64,000 nucleotides of DNA from Hydractinia symbiolongicarpus (Eukaryota; Cnidaria; Hydrozoa; Anthoathecata; Hydractiniidae). The number at the start of each line of letters is the position of its first letter. Position 1 is the stretch's first letter. The stretch lies in NCBI RefSeq assembly GCF_029227915.1, contig NC_079883.1, positions 9,486,001 through 9,550,000 on the forward strand, read 5' to 3'. This document shows, in pieces, positions 10,500 through 26,238 of the stretch. Position numbers and translations under genes: made by a program. The notes below the pieces were generated by a model. The model did not search any database, was not told the DNA's origin, and saw nothing but the letters and a program-made list of their open reading frames with translations.

Positions 10500-10977
10500 T
10501 TAACAGAATTCAGACAGCTTTAAAAAGAGGCCATAAAATTACCTACTGCTCGTGGAAACACCCTAATTAACCAATAGAGTTGCGTCATTACAAAATGTTC
10601 CGAACATTTTGTACATTTTTTTAAGTAAAACTGTAGTTTTTTTAAAAATTCGTGGTCTTAATGTTTCAGTAAGGCAATAAATTTGGCATCGTTGGAATTC
10701 GCCAAACCTTCTGCTACTTACTAAAAAAAAAAAAAGTCAAAAGCTTTTGTGTATCAGAAGATACAGCCGTTTTCCCGTAGCCAAAAAACACAGATTTTAT
10801 AAAAATGTTAAAGTAATGAGCGTAATGTCATTATGCAGCCAATCAGAAATTACTTTCTTAGCACCAATCAAATGGTTTGTTTTGAACCTTAGCTGTCAAT
10901 CAATATGAGAAATAAAACTTTGGCGCGATAGTGCATTTTAGACCGTCTTGTGTATCCGTACTACATCGACTTCTTAA

Positions 10978-11391
<414 letters not shown>

Positions 11392-11752
11392 GCATCTTAC
11401 CAAACAAAAAACGGCTATTTTTATAGCCACACATCCATAAAAAATATTACGGCTAGCTTTTTATATCAAACTTTGTTCTGCTTTCTGTTTAAATTTTATG
11501 CTACATAAAAATTTTATGCTACATAAAGTTTGACAATGTTAAAAATATGAAGGGCAAGAAAAGTAAAAGCAAGAAAATAAGAAATTTAAAAACGAAAATA
11601 CTTAAACTTAGGGAATCTAATCTTAAAATTACTCTTTTTTAACTGTTTAAGTGACTTAAACAAGTTTAACTTTGTACCAAGATAATGTTTTTTTGTAAAT
11701 GTGTGGCTATAAAAATAGCCGTTTGTTAATGTAATAGCCAGATACACACAAA

Positions 11753-12304
11753 TTATTTTTTTGCGGTCTTCTTTGCTGCCTTTTTGGGAGTCTTTTTGAC
11801 CTTCTTTGCTGCAGGTTTTTTAGCAACAGGCTTCTTTGTGGGTTTCTTAGCTGCTGGTTTCTTAGCCGAGGCTTTCTTTGTGGCAGGCTTCTTTGCTGCT
11901 TTCTTTGGCGTGCTCTTCTTTGCTGGCTTCTTTTTTGGTGTACTTTTCTTTGCAGTAGGCTTCTTTGCCGTTGGCTTTTTTGCTGCGGCCTTTTTCTTAG
12001 GTTTTTCTTTTTTTACCTGACCTAGCTTGAATGATCCAGAAGCACCAGTGCCTTTAGTTTGAATCAAATCGCCTGATGTTACTCCTCGTTTAAGAGCCAT
12101 TTTCAGATGATGATCTGAGTTTTCAGCAACTTTGTAATTTGCATGAATATATTTTGTAATAGCTTGGCGAGATGAACCACCGCGTTCCTTTAGGGTAGCG
12201 ATAGCAGCCTTGATCATGTCCACATATTTAGGGTGATCAGCTGTCTTCTTTGCAGCAGGTTTCTTCTTGGGTGCGATTTTCTTTGGAGAAGCTGCTTCAC
12301 TCAT
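11753..12304 (-). CDS. H1: Histone H1 (unit 3)
   Basis: Unit 3 copy; protein identical to unit 1; stem-loop at 11705-11720. Confidence 0.97.
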   Translation of the reverse strand: MSEAASPKKIAPKKKPAAKKTADHPKYVDMIKAAIATLKERGGSSRQAITKYIHANYKVAENSDHHLKMALKRGVTSGDLIQTKGTGASGSFKLGQVKKEKPKKKAAAKKPTAKKPTAKKSTPKKKPAKKSTPKKAAKKPATKKASAKKPAAKKPTKKPVAKKPAAKKVKKTPKKAAKKTAKK

Positions 12305-12883
12305 TTTTAATGTTTTCTTACAACAATCCAACGATAAACGATGCTTGTTATCACAGTAGAAGTATACTAAACATTACCGTGTAAATGAGATATAATTTAA
12401 GACGGTGCGAAGTATGCGGACGTAAAAGTACCACTCCCGGGAATTGATTTGGCGCGAAAACAGAAATGTGTGTTTCTGTACATCGTATAATGTCCGTTTT
12501 GGGTGCCGCGACTATGCGAAAGCATGTTAATTTTTATTTGTAGCACGACGCAATAGTCTGAAAGAGAAGCTGCTGGAGTTTGAGGTCTTCAGCATTACAT
12601 CTACTCTGTTAATTTGGGCTTCTTCCGCGCCCGTGTTAGGATTTTCATAAAGCGTTCTTTGGTTTGCGTTGCGTATGTCGGCCTACATCATCGACACGGC
12701 CTGTTTCCGGCTATTAGGAGCAATTCATATATTGGGCACTGCGTTTCGACTTTTTTATTAGACCACAGTAAAAAAATTCACTCACAGAAGTCCCTTTCTT
12801 TCATGGCTACAAACACGAAGAATTCTGTCGTAAGTAAAACGAATGCGCAAGCCAAAATAACGATGGGGCGAAGTCATAAGCAT

Positions 12884-12956
12884 GGCCCTGTGGCCCAATG
12901 GATAAGGCATCTGACTACGAATCAGGGGATTCCAGGTTCGACTCCTGGCAGGGTCG
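12884..12956 (+). tRNA. tRNA-Arg (ACG), unit 3
   Basis: Same cloverleaf as unit 1. Confidence 0.95.
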
Positions 12957-13278
12957 CACTGTCGCATTTCGGCTGCATGGTCTACTGTGTAACGCGCGCG
13001 CACGTTCTGGCGTAATGCGTTGATAAACGGAATGTACGCAGTCATATTGGAAAGTAATATCACGCACTTAGTATCGTCGCCTTTGTTAGCATTCATGTAA
13101 GTTACCATCCACTCGCTACAGTCGCTCTCCATCCTACGGCTAAATCAACAGCCGTGATTTTTACTATGTCGCCGTCCATCCGTACGCGGTGACAGTTGTA
13201 AGCTTTACAGTAACGTGACATGCTCCACAAGCAGTTACGGTGTGTGGACGATGCCTATCATGGCAACGCTTGTTCTTT

Positions 13279-13465
13279 ATCGCTTCTCGGCCTAATGGCT
13301 AAGATCAAGTGTAGTATCTGTTCTTATCAGTTTAATATCTGGTAGGCCATTCTCTGAATGGTCAGTATATTAATCTGATTTTTGGCCTTGGGTCATGGAG
13401 GTGGATTCATTCACGCCGTGACCACGGGTTGCCTTGGTGTTGCACTATTACCGATGGCGGCCCAC
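13279..13465 (+). ncRNA. U2: U2 snRNA (unit 3)
   Basis: Intact copy. Confidence 0.96.
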
Positions 13466-13655
13466 ATAAGCAATAAAAGAATAATAGCAGTCCTCTTTCC
13501 GACGGCACTCTGCATAGTCTACGGCGGGAACAAAACGCGTACACTGGGGGAGAATACAGCCTATGCCCCGCGACACGGCAGTTTATAACACACTCAAGCC
13601 ACAAGCATTAACAAACTTTGAAGGGTACCCTCATGCTACGGTGCAGTTCCAACTC

Positions 13656-13821
13656 ATACTTACCTGACGGGGAAGTAAAGACTGATCAATGAGGGTTTTC
13701 TTCCAGAGTGAGGCTCTTGCATTGCACTACGCTTGGGCTGACCTCTGCGATTACTGCAAACGTCAGTAACTCGACCGTACAATTTCTGGTAGTGGGGGCC
13801 TGCGTCCGCGCTCGCCCCCTC
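13656..13821 (+). ncRNA. U1: U1 snRNA (unit 3)
   Basis: Intact copy. Confidence 0.96.
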
Positions 13822-14169
13822 CTTAAGTCAAAATGAATGAGCTTAGAAAAGTTGCGCGGCCAAATGTCGGTGGTGACTTAAACGCTAAGGTAAAACCTCG
13901 CTTGGCTGTTACGAAACGTGATTGCGATATAAGTCCTCGGAAGGCGGCGGAATTTTATTTTATTTGCCATTCCGTCAGGGTTATTGGATGATCGGCAATA
14001 GATCGAGTTTGTATGCATTTGAAAGCTCTTTTTTCTCGTACTATCACCTGAAAATGTCGTAGGAAAATGTCATAGGAAACACTTTCAACAACCGCCACGT
14101 TCCTTAATTGTTATAACAAGAAATATATCACAGCACCATTGAAATGAAAAGGCAACAAATGAAAATGAA

Positions 14170-14289
14170 AAGCCTACGACACCGGGAGTTCCCAGGCGGT
14201 CCCCCATCCAAGTACTATCCCGGCCCGACGATGCTTAACTTCCGTGATCAGACGAGAACGGGTGTGTTCATCGTGGTATGGCCGTAGAC
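14170..14289 (-). rRNA. 5S rRNA: 5S rRNA (unit 3)
   Basis: Intact copy with TTTT terminator. Confidence 0.97.
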
Positions 14290-14486
14290 ATTAGTAGGGG
14301 CAAATACGTGCAATTTATTTTGACGTTGTGATCAAATTTTTTTATTTAATTTCTTTGAGTTACTTAGGACAAGGCGTATGCATGGATTATCTATTAGACT
14401 TTAAGGTTATAGTTTTGTGAAAAAAACAATGTTTTTTTAAAGATGTGTGGCTATAAAAATAGCCGTTGTTTTCTGAGTGTAGCGGT

Positions 14487-14867
14487 TTACTTCTTCTGTC
14501 CTTTGTCGTTCTTCTTTGGGAGTAAGACAGCTTGAATGTTTGGCAAAACACCACCAGCTGCAATGGTTACACCGCTCAAAAGTTTGTTTAATTCTTCATC
14601 ATTACGAACAGCCAATTGTAAATGTCTTGGAATAATCCTAGCTTTTTTGTTGTCTCTTGCTGCGTTACCAGCCAACTCCAATATCTCAGCAGATAAATAT
14701 TCCAAGACGGCTGCTAAGTAAACTGGTGCTCCAGATCCAATTCGGTTAGCATAGTGCCCTCTACGAAGGAATCTATGCACTCTACCGACTGGAAATTGAA
14801 GTCCAGCTCTTGAGGATCTTGTCTTGGCTTTAGCCTTAGCTTTTCCACCTTTTCCACGTCCAGACAT
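14487..14867 (-). CDS. H2A: Histone H2A (unit 3)
   Basis: Protein identical to unit 1. Confidence 0.98.
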   Translation of the reverse strand: MSGRGKGGKAKAKAKTRSSRAGLQFPVGRVHRFLRRGHYANRIGSGAPVYLAAVLEYLSAEILELAGNAARDNKKARIIPRHLQLAVRNDEELNKLLSGVTIAAGGVLPNIQAVLLPKKNDKGQKK

Positions 14868-15151
14868 AACTGCGATTTGATTTGTAAGTTAATACAAAAA
14901 CGTACGAATATTTAACGTAAGTGTTAACGAAATAAACTTTACTCGTTTTTTCATCATAAAAATAGGATCGAAATCATGTTTTTTTAACCAATCATAATTA
15001 AGTATTAAACAAAAGATTTTTTTTTTAACCAATTAAATTGCGTATCGGCGTTTTCGGATCGAATTCGATCCGATTTTTTTACTTATAAACAAAAAGTTTT
15101 GACTTGCAGTTTAATGCTTATTTACAAGTTAAGTAGCAAAAATTTTTAACC

Positions 15152-15556
15152 ATGTCTGACGCAGCAGCTAAAGGAGGAAAACAGGCACCTAAAGTAGCCA
15201 AGAAAGGTGAAAAAAGAGCCGGCAAAAAAGGAGGAAAGATTGGTGGAACTGGTGAAAAGAAACGCAAGAGAAAGAGAAAGGAAAGTTATGCTATTTACAT
15301 CTACAATGTTTTGAAACAAGTTCACCCAGATGTCGGAGTTTCAAGCAAAGCTATGAGCATCATGAACTCATTTGTCAACGACATCTTTGAGCGCATTGCT
15401 TCCGAAGCTTCGCGTTTGGCTCTTCAAAACAAAAAGTCGACCATCTCTTCTCGTGAAATTCAAACCGCAGTACGTCTTCTCTTGCCTGGAGAACTTGCAA
15501 AACACGCAGTCAGTGAAGGAACAAAAGCCGTCACAAAATACACAAGCAGCAAGTAA
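15152..15556 (+). CDS. H2B: Histone H2B (unit 3)
   Basis: Protein identical to unit 1. Confidence 0.98.
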   Translation: MSDAAAKGGKQAPKVAKKGEKRAGKKGGKIGGTGEKKRKRKRKESYAIYIYNVLKQVHPDVGVSSKAMSIMNSFVNDIFERIASEASRLALQNKKSTISSREIQTAVRLLLPGELAKHAVSEGTKAVTKYTSSK

Positions 15557-16018
15557 ACCAACGTCTACCAAACACAAACGGTCTTTTTTAAGACCACACA
15601 TCTTTAAAAAAACATTTACTTGGCGTCACTACAAGTTAACCGAAGTTAATAAAACTTCTAAATAATGTGCTTAAGAACACTAGCCTACATTTAAAATACT
15701 TCCCCATGTGTGTGTGTGGATTAGCTTCACTTTTCATACGTATTATTAGCTGTACTTGCAGAAAAGACAAGTACATTGATCCATGTTATTGCTTACATTT
15801 AACTTAACCCAGCTTTTCACGGAAACACTCCCAGGCAAATTAACCCTACAAAGTATTTCTAAATTTTTTTTGTGTCATATATGACATAGTATCGTATAGC
15901 AATAAATGTAACTGTGACAAGACTTTACACATTGTGTAATTTGGAAGCGTGCACAAAGTAATGTTTTAAAAGATTTGTGGCTATAAAAATAGCCGTTTTT
16001 GTTGAGCAATGACAACGC

Positions 16019-16375
<357 letters not shown>

Positions 16376-16853
16376 TTAACAGAATTCAGACAGCTTTAAA
16401 AAGAGGCCATAAAATTACCTACTGCTCGTGGAAACACCCTAATTAACCAATAGAGTTGCGTCATTACAAAATGTTCCGAACATTTTGTACATTTTTTTAA
16501 GTAAAACTGTAGTTTTTTTAAAAATTCGTGGTCTTAATGTTTCAGTAAGGCAATAAATTTGGCATCGTTGGAATTCGCCAAACCTTCTGCTACTTACTAA
16601 AAAAAAAAAAAGTCAAAAGCTTTTGTGTATCAGAAGATACAGCCGTTTTCCCGTAGCCAAAAAACACAGATTTTATAAAAATGTTAAAGTAATGAGCGTA
16701 ATGTCATTATGCAGCCAATCAGAAATTACTTTCTTAGCACCAATCAAATGGTTTGTTTTGAACCTTAGCTGTCAATCAATATGAGAAATAAAACTTTGGC
16801 GCGATAGTGCATTTTAGACCGTCTTGTGTATCCGTACTACATCGACTTCTTAA

Positions 16854-17267
<414 letters not shown>

Positions 17268-17628
17268 GCATCTTACCAAACAAAAAACGGCTATTTTTAT
17301 AGCCACACATCCATAAAAAATATTACGGCTAGCTTTTTATATCAAACTTTGTTCTGCTTTCTGTTTAAATTTTATGCTACATAAAAATTTTATGCTACAT
17401 AAAGTTTGACAATGTTAAAAATATGAAGGGCAAGAAAAGTAAAAGCAAGAAAATAAGAAATTTAAAAACGAAAATACTTAAACTTAGGGAATCTAATCTT
17501 AAAATTACTCTTTTTTAACTGTTTAAGTGACTTAAACAAGTTTAACTTTGTACCAAGATAATGTTTTTTTGTAAATGTGTGGCTATAAAAATAGCCGTTT
17601 GTTAATGTAATAGCCAGATACACACAAA

Positions 17629-18180
17629 TTATTTTTTTGCGGTCTTCTTTGCTGCCTTTTTGGGAGTCTTTTTGACCTTCTTTGCTGCAGGTTTTTTAGC
17701 AACAGGCTTCTTTGTGGGTTTCTTAGCTGCTGGTTTCTTAGCCGAGGCTTTCTTTGTGGCAGGCTTCTTTGCTGCTTTCTTTGGCGTGCTCTTCTTTGCT
17801 GGCTTCTTTTTTGGTGTACTTTTCTTTGCAGTAGGCTTCTTTGCCGTTGGCTTTTTTGCTGCGGCCTTTTTCTTAGGTTTTTCTTTTTTTACCTGACCTA
17901 GCTTGAATGATCCAGAAGCACCAGTGCCTTTAGTTTGAATCAAATCGCCTGATGTTACTCCTCGTTTAAGAGCCATTTTCAGATGATGATCTGAGTTTTC
18001 AGCAACTTTGTAATTTGCATGAATATATTTTGTAATAGCTTGGCGAGATGAACCACCGCGTTCCTTTAGGGTAGCGATAGCAGCCTTGATCATGTCCACA
18101 TATTTAGGGTGATCAGCTGTCTTCTTTGCAGCAGGTTTCTTCTTGGGTGCGATTTTCTTTGGAGAAGCTGCTTCACTCAT
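17629..18180 (-). CDS. H1: Histone H1 (unit 4)
   Basis: Protein identical to unit 1. A single T-to-A change at 18189 lies 9 bases upstream of the ATG, in the leader, and does not alter the protein. Confidence 0.97.
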   Translation of the reverse strand: MSEAASPKKIAPKKKPAAKKTADHPKYVDMIKAAIATLKERGGSSRQAITKYIHANYKVAENSDHHLKMALKRGVTSGDLIQTKGTGASGSFKLGQVKKEKPKKKAAAKKPTAKKPTAKKSTPKKKPAKKSTPKKAAKKPATKKASAKKPAAKKPTKKPVAKKPAAKKVKKTPKKAAKKTAKK

Positions 18181-18759
18181 TTTTAATGATTTCTTACAAC
18201 AATCCAACGATAAACGATGCTTGTTATCACAGTAGAAGTATACTAAACATTACCGTGTAAATGAGATATAATTTAAGACGGTGCGAAGTATGCGGACGTA
18301 AAAGTACCACTCCCGGGAATTGATTTGGCGCGAAAACAGAAATGTGTGTTTCTGTACATCGTATAATGTCCGTTTTGGGTGCCGCGACTATGCGAAAGCA
18401 TGTTAATTTTTATTTGTAGCACGACGCAATAGTCTGAAAGAGAAGCTGCTGGAGTTTGAGGTCTTCAGCATTACATCTACTCTGTTAATTTGGGCTTCTT
18501 CCGCGCCCGTGTTAGGATTTTCATAAAGCGTTCTTTGGTTTGCGTTGCGTATGTCGGCCTACATCATCGACACGGCCTGTTTCCGGCTATTAGGAGCAAT
18601 TCATATATTGGGCACTGCGTTTCGACTTTTTTATTAGACCACAGTAAAAAAATTCACTCACAGAAGTCCCTTTCTTTCATGGCTACAAACACGAAGAATT
18701 CTGTCGTAAGTAAAACGAATGCGCAAGCCAAAATAACGATGGGGCGAAGTCATAAGCAT

Positions 18760-18832
18760 GGCCCTGTGGCCCAATGGATAAGGCATCTGACTACGAATCA
18801 GGGGATTCCAGGTTCGACTCCTGGCAGGGTCG
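18760..18832 (+). tRNA. tRNA-Arg (ACG), unit 4
   Basis: Same cloverleaf as unit 1. Confidence 0.95.
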
Positions 18833-19154
18833 CACTGTCGCATTTCGGCTGCATGGTCTACTGTGTAACGCGCGCGCACGTTCTGGCGTAATGCGTTGAT
18901 AAACGGAATGTACGCAGTCATATTGGAAAGTAATATCACGCACTTAGTATCGTCGCCTTTGTTAGCATTCATGTAAGTTACCATCCACTCGCTACAGTCG
19001 CTCTCCATCCTACGGCTAAATCAACAGCCGTGATTTTTACTATGTCGCCGTCCATCCGTACGCGGTGACAGTTGTAAGCTTTACAGTAACGTGACATGCT
19101 CCACAAGCAGTTACGGTGTGTGGACGATGCCTATCATGGCAACGCTTGTTCTTT

Positions 19155-19341
19155 ATCGCTTCTCGGCCTAATGGCTAAGATCAAGTGTAGTATCTGTTCT
19201 TATCAGTTTAATATCTGGTAGGCCATTCTCTGAATGGTCAGTATATTAATCTGATTTTTGGCCTTGGGTCATGGAGGTGGATTCATTCACGCCGTGACCA
19301 CGGGTTGCCTTGGTGTTGCACTATTACCGATGGCGGCCCAC
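19155..19341 (+). ncRNA. U2: U2 snRNA (unit 4)
   Basis: Intact copy. Confidence 0.96.
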
Positions 19342-19531
19342 ATAAGCAATAAAAGAATAATAGCAGTCCTCTTTCCGACGGCACTCTGCATAGTCTACGG
19401 CGGGAACAAAACGCGTACACTGGGGGAGAATACAGCCTATGCCCCGCGACACGGCAGTTTATAACACACTCAAGCCACAAGCATTAACAAACTTTGAAGG
19501 GTACCCTCATGCTACGGTGCAGTTCCAACTC

Positions 19532-19697
19532 ATACTTACCTGACGGGGAAGTAAAGACTGATCAATGAGGGTTTTCTTCCAGAGTGAGGCTCTTGCATTG
19601 CACTACGCTTGGGCTGACCTCTGCGATTACTGCAAACGTCAGTAACTCGACCGTACAATTTCTGGTAGTGGGGGCCTGCGTCCGCGCTCGCCCCCTC
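19532..19697 (+). ncRNA. U1: U1 snRNA (unit 4)
   Basis: Intact copy. Confidence 0.96.
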
Positions 19698-20045
19698 CTT
19701 AAGTCAAAATGAATGAGCTTAGAAAAGTTGCGCGGCCAAATGTCGGTGGTGACTTAAACGCTAAGGTAAAACCTCGCTTGGCTGTTACGAAACGTGATTG
19801 CGATATAAGTCCTCGGAAGGCGGCGGAATTTTATTTTATTTGCCATTCCGTCAGGGTTATTGGATGATCGGCAATAGATCGAGTTTGTATGCATTTGAAA
19901 GCTCTTTTTTCTCGTACTATCACCTGAAAATGTCGTAGGAAAATGTCATAGGAAACACTTTCAACAACCGCCACGTTCCTTAATTGTTATAACAAGAAAT
20001 ATATCACAGCACCATTGAAATGAAAAGGCAACAAATGAAAATGAA

Positions 20046-20165
20046 AAGCCTACGACACCGGGAGTTCCCAGGCGGTCCCCCATCCAAGTACTATCCCGGC
20101 CCGACGATGCTTAACTTCCGTGATCAGACGAGAACGGGTGTGTTCATCGTGGTATGGCCGTAGAC
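20046..20165 (-). rRNA. 5S rRNA: 5S rRNA (unit 4)
   Basis: Intact copy with TTTT terminator. Confidence 0.97.
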
Positions 20166-20362
20166 ATTAGTAGGGGCAAATACGTGCAATTTATTTTGAC
20201 GTTGTGATCAAATTTTTTTATTTAATTTCTTTGAGTTACTTAGGACAAGGCGTATGCATGGATTATCTATTAGACTTTAAGGTTATAGTTTTGTGAAAAA
20301 AACAATGTTTTTTTAAAGATGTGTGGCTATAAAAATAGCCGTTGTTTTCTGAGTGTAGCGGT

Positions 20363-20743
20363 TTACTTCTTCTGTCCTTTGTCGTTCTTCTTTGGGAGTA
20401 AGACAGCTTGAATGTTTGGCAAAACACCACCAGCTGCAATGGTTACACCGCTCAAAAGTTTGTTTAATTCTTCATCATTACGAACAGCCAATTGTAAATG
20501 TCTTGGAATAATCCTAGCTTTTTTGTTGTCTCTTGCTGCGTTACCAGCCAACTCCAATATCTCAGCAGATAAATATTCCAAGACGGCTGCTAAGTAAACT
20601 GGTGCTCCAGATCCAATTCGGTTAGCATAGTGCCCTCTACGAAGGAATCTATGCACTCTACCGACTGGAAATTGAAGTCCAGCTCTTGAGGATCTTGTCT
20701 TGGCTTTAGCCTTAGCTTTTCCACCTTTTCCACGTCCAGACAT
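20363..20743 (-). CDS. H2A: Histone H2A (unit 4)
   Basis: Protein identical to unit 1. Confidence 0.98.
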   Translation of the reverse strand: MSGRGKGGKAKAKAKTRSSRAGLQFPVGRVHRFLRRGHYANRIGSGAPVYLAAVLEYLSAEILELAGNAARDNKKARIIPRHLQLAVRNDEELNKLLSGVTIAAGGVLPNIQAVLLPKKNDKGQKK

Positions 20744-21027
20744 AACTGCGATTTGATTTGTAAGTTAATACAAAAACGTACGAATATTTAACGTAAGTGT
20801 TAACGAAATAAACTTTACTCGTTTTTTCATCATAAAAATAGGATCGAAATCATGTTTTTTTAACCAATCATAATTAAGTATTAAACAAAAGATTTTTTTT
20901 TTAACCAATTAAATTGCGTATCGGCGTTTTCGGATCGAATTCGATCCGATTTTTTTACTTATAAACAAAAAGTTTTGACTTGCAGTTTAATGCTTATTTA
21001 CAAGTTAAGTAGCAAAAATTTTTAACC

Positions 21028-21432
21028 ATGTCTGACGCAGCAGCTAAAGGAGGAAAACAGGCACCTAAAGTAGCCAAGAAAGGTGAAAAAAGAGCCGGCA
21101 AAAAAGGAGGAAAGATTGGTGGAACTGGTGAAAAGAAACGCAAGAGAAAGAGAAAGGAAAGTTATGCTATTTACATCTACAATGTTTTGAAACAAGTTCA
21201 CCCAGATGTCGGAGTTTCAAGCAAAGCTATGAGCATCATGAACTCATTTGTCAACGACATCTTTGAGCGCATTGCTTCCGAAGCTTCGCGTTTGGCTCTT
21301 CAAAACAAAAAGTCGACCATCTCTTCTCGTGAAATTCAAACCGCAGTACGTCTTCTCTTGCCTGGAGAACTTGCAAAACACGCAGTCAGTGAAGGAACAA
21401 AAGCCGTCACAAAATACACAAGCAGCAAGTAA
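21028..21432 (+). CDS. H2B: Histone H2B (unit 4)
   Basis: Protein identical to unit 1. Confidence 0.98.
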   Translation: MSDAAAKGGKQAPKVAKKGEKRAGKKGGKIGGTGEKKRKRKRKESYAIYIYNVLKQVHPDVGVSSKAMSIMNSFVNDIFERIASEASRLALQNKKSTISSREIQTAVRLLLPGELAKHAVSEGTKAVTKYTSSK

Positions 21433-21894
21433 ACCAACGTCTACCAAACACAAACGGTCTTTTTTAAGACCACACATCTTTAAAAAAACATTTACTTGGC
21501 GTCACTACAAGTTAACCGAAGTTAATAAAACTTCTAAATAATGTGCTTAAGAACACTAGCCTACATTTAAAATACTTCCCCATGTGTGTGTGTGGATTAG
21601 CTTCACTTTTCATACGTATTATTAGCTGTACTTGCAGAAAAGACAAGTACATTGATCCATGTTATTGCTTACATTTAACTTAACCCAGCTTTTCACGGAA
21701 ACACTCCCAGGCAAATTAACCCTACAAAGTATTTCTAAATTTTTTTTGTGTCATATATGACATAGTATCGTATAGCAATAAATGTAACTGTGACAAGACT
21801 TTACACATTGTGTAATTTGGAAGCGTGCACAAAGTAATGTTTTAAAAGATTTGTGGCTATAAAAATAGCCGTTTTTGTTGAGCAATGACAACGC

Positions 21895-22251
<357 letters not shown>

Positions 22252-22729
22252 TTAACAGAATTCAGACAGCTTTAAAAAGAGGCCATAAAATTACCTACTG
22301 CTCGTGGAAACACCCTAATTAACCAATAGAGTTGCGTCATTACAAAATGTTCCGAACATTTTGTACATTTTTTTAAGTAAAACTGTAGTTTTTTTAAAAA
22401 TTCGTGGTCTTAATGTTTCAGTAAGGCAATAAATTTGGCATCGTTGGAATTCGCCAAACCTTCTGCTACTTACTAAAAAAAAAAAAAGTCAAAAGCTTTT
22501 GTGTATCAGAAGATACAGCCGTTTTCCCGTAGCCAAAAAACACAGATTTTATAAAAATGTTAAAGTAATGAGCGTAATGTCATTATGCAGCCAATCAGAA
22601 ATTACTTTCTTAGCACCAATCAAATGGTTTGTTTTGAACCTTAGCTGTCAATCAATATGAGAAATAAAACTTTGGCGCGATAGTGCATTTTAGACCGTCT
22701 TGTGTATCCGTACTACATCGACTTCTTAA

Positions 22730-23143
<414 letters not shown>

Positions 23144-23504
23144 GCATCTTACCAAACAAAAAACGGCTATTTTTATAGCCACACATCCATAAAAAATATT
23201 ACGGCTAGCTTTTTATATCAAACTTTGTTCTGCTTTCTGTTTAAATTTTATGCTACATAAAAATTTTATGCTACATAAAGTTTGACAATGTTAAAAATAT
23301 GAAGGGCAAGAAAAGTAAAAGCAAGAAAATAAGAAATTTAAAAACGAAAATACTTAAACTTAGGGAATCTAATCTTAAAATTACTCTTTTTTAACTGTTT
23401 AAGTGACTTAAACAAGTTTAACTTTGTACCAAGATAATGTTTTTTTGTAAATGTGTGGCTATAAAAATAGCCGTTTGTTAATGTAATAGCCAGATACACA
23501 CAAA

Positions 23505-24056
23505 TTATTTTTTTGCGGTCTTCTTTGCTGCCTTTTTGGGAGTCTTTTTGACCTTCTTTGCTGCAGGTTTTTTAGCAACAGGCTTCTTTGTGGGTTTCTT
23601 AGCTGCTGGTTTCTTAGCCGAGGCTTTCTTTGTGGCAGGCTTCTTTGCTGCTTTCTTTGGCGTGCTCTTCTTTGCTGGCTTCTTTTTTGGTGTACTTTTC
23701 TTTGCAGTAGGCTTCTTTGCCGTTGGCTTTTTTGCTGCGGCCTTTTTCTTAGGTTTTTCTTTTTTTACCTGACCTAGCTTGAATGATCCAGAAGCACCAG
23801 TGCCTTTAGTTTGAATCAAATCGCCTGATGTTACTCCTCGTTTAAGAGCCATTTTCAGATGATGATCTGAGTTTTCAGCAACTTTGTAATTTGCATGAAT
23901 ATATTTTGTAATAGCTTGGCGAGATGAACCACCGCGTTCCTTTAGGGTAGCGATAGCAGCCTTGATCATGTCCACATATTTAGGGTGATCAGCTGTCTTC
24001 TTTGCAGCAGGTTTCTTCTTGGGTGCGATTTTCTTTGGAGAAGCTGCTTCACTCAT
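23505..24056 (-). CDS. H1: Histone H1 (unit 5)
   Basis: Protein identical to unit 1. Confidence 0.97.
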   Translation of the reverse strand: MSEAASPKKIAPKKKPAAKKTADHPKYVDMIKAAIATLKERGGSSRQAITKYIHANYKVAENSDHHLKMALKRGVTSGDLIQTKGTGASGSFKLGQVKKEKPKKKAAAKKPTAKKPTAKKSTPKKKPAKKSTPKKAAKKPATKKASAKKPAAKKPTKKPVAKKPAAKKVKKTPKKAAKKTAKK

Positions 24057-24635
24057 TTTTAATGTTTTCTTACAACAATCCAACGATAAACGATGCTTGT
24101 TATCACAGTAGAAGTATACTAAACATTACCGTGTAAATGAGATATAATTTAAGACGGTGCGAAGTATGCGGACGTAAAAGTACCACTCCCGGGAATTGAT
24201 TTGGCGCGAAAACAGAAATGTGTGTTTCTGTACATCGTATAATGTCCGTTTTGGGTGCCGCGACTATGCGAAAGCATGTTAATTTTTATTTGTAGCACGA
24301 CGCAATAGTCTGAAAGAGAAGCTGCTGGAGTTTGAGGTCTTCAGCATTACATCTACTCTGTTAATTTGGGCTTCTTCCGCGCCCGTGTTAGGATTTTCAT
24401 AAAGCGTTCTTTGGTTTGCGTTGCGTATGTCGGCCTACATCATCGACACGGCCTGTTTCCGGCTATTAGGAGCAATTCATATATTGGGCACTGCGTTTCG
24501 ACTTTTTTATTAGACCACAGTAAAAAAATTCACTCACAGAAGTCCCTTTCTTTCATGGCTACAAACACGAAGAATTCTGTCGTAAGTAAAACGAATGCGC
24601 AAGCCAAAATAACGATGGGGCGAAGTCATAAGCAT

Positions 24636-24708
24636 GGCCCTGTGGCCCAATGGATAAGGCATCTGACTACGAATCAGGGGATTCCAGGTTCGACTCCTGG
24701 CAGGGTCG
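24636..24708 (+). tRNA. tRNA-Arg (ACG), unit 5
   Basis: Same cloverleaf as unit 1. Confidence 0.95.
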
Positions 24709-25030
24709 CACTGTCGCATTTCGGCTGCATGGTCTACTGTGTAACGCGCGCGCACGTTCTGGCGTAATGCGTTGATAAACGGAATGTACGCAGTCATATT
24801 GGAAAGTAATATCACGCACTTAGTATCGTCGCCTTTGTTAGCATTCATGTAAGTTACCATCCACTCGCTACAGTCGCTCTCCATCCTACGGCTAAATCAA
24901 CAGCCGTGATTTTTACTATGTCGCCGTCCATCCGTACGCGGTGACAGTTGTAAGCTTTACAGTAACGTGACATGCTCCACAAGCAGTTACGGTGTGTGGA
25001 CGATGCCTATCATGGCAACGCTTGTTCTTT

Positions 25031-25217
25031 ATCGCTTCTCGGCCTAATGGCTAAGATCAAGTGTAGTATCTGTTCTTATCAGTTTAATATCTGGTAGGCC
25101 ATTCTCTGAATGGTCAGTATATTAATCTGATTTTTGGCCTTGGGTCATGGAGGTGGATTCATTCACGCCGTGACCACGGGTTGCCTTGGTGTTGCACTAT
25201 TACCGATGGCGGCCCAC
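25031..25217 (+). ncRNA. U2: U2 snRNA (unit 5)
   Basis: Intact copy. Confidence 0.96.
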
Positions 25218-25407
25218 ATAAGCAATAAAAGAATAATAGCAGTCCTCTTTCCGACGGCACTCTGCATAGTCTACGGCGGGAACAAAACGCGTACACTGGG
25301 GGAGAATACAGCCTATGCCCCGCGACACGGCAGTTTATAACACACTCAAGCCACAAGCATTAACAAACTTTGAAGGGTACCCTCATGCTACGGTGCAGTT
25401 CCAACTC

Positions 25408-25573
25408 ATACTTACCTGACGGGGAAGTAAAGACTGATCAATGAGGGTTTTCTTCCAGAGTGAGGCTCTTGCATTGCACTACGCTTGGGCTGACCTCTGC
25501 GATTACTGCAAACGTCAGTAACTCGACCGTACAATTTCTGGTAGTGGGGGCCTGCGTCCGCGCTCGCCCCCTC
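25408..25573 (+). ncRNA. U1: U1 snRNA (unit 5)
   Basis: Intact copy. Confidence 0.96.
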
Positions 25574-25921
25574 CTTAAGTCAAAATGAATGAGCTTAGAA
25601 AAGTTGCGCGGCCAAATGTCGGTGGTGACTTAAACGCTAAGGTAAAACCTCGCTTGGCTGTTACGAAACGTGATTGCGATATAAGTCCTCGGAAGGCGGC
25701 GGAATTTTATTTTATTTGCCATTCCGTCAGGGTTATTGGATGATCGGCAATAGATCGAGTTTGTATGCATTTGAAAGCTCTTTTTTCTCGTACTATCACC
25801 TGAAAATGTCGTAGGAAAATGTCATAGGAAACACTTTCAACAACCGCCACGTTCCTTAATTGTTATAACAAGAAATATATCACAGCACCATTGAAATGAA
25901 AAGGCAACAAATGAAAATGAA

Positions 25922-26041
25922 AAGCCTACGACACCGGGAGTTCCCAGGCGGTCCCCCATCCAAGTACTATCCCGGCCCGACGATGCTTAACTTCCGTGAT
26001 CAGACGAGAACGGGTGTGTTCATCGTGGTATGGCCGTAGAC
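25922..26041 (-). rRNA. 5S rRNA: 5S rRNA (unit 5)
   Basis: Intact copy with TTTT terminator. Confidence 0.97.
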
Positions 26042-26238
26042 ATTAGTAGGGGCAAATACGTGCAATTTATTTTGACGTTGTGATCAAATTTTTTTATTTA
26101 ATTTCTTTGAGTTACTTAGGACAAGGCGTATGCATGGATTATCTATTAGACTTTAAGGTTATAGTTTTGTGAAAAAAACAATGTTTTTTTAAAGATGTGT
26201 GGCTATAAAAATAGCCGTTGTTTTCTGAGTGTAGCGGT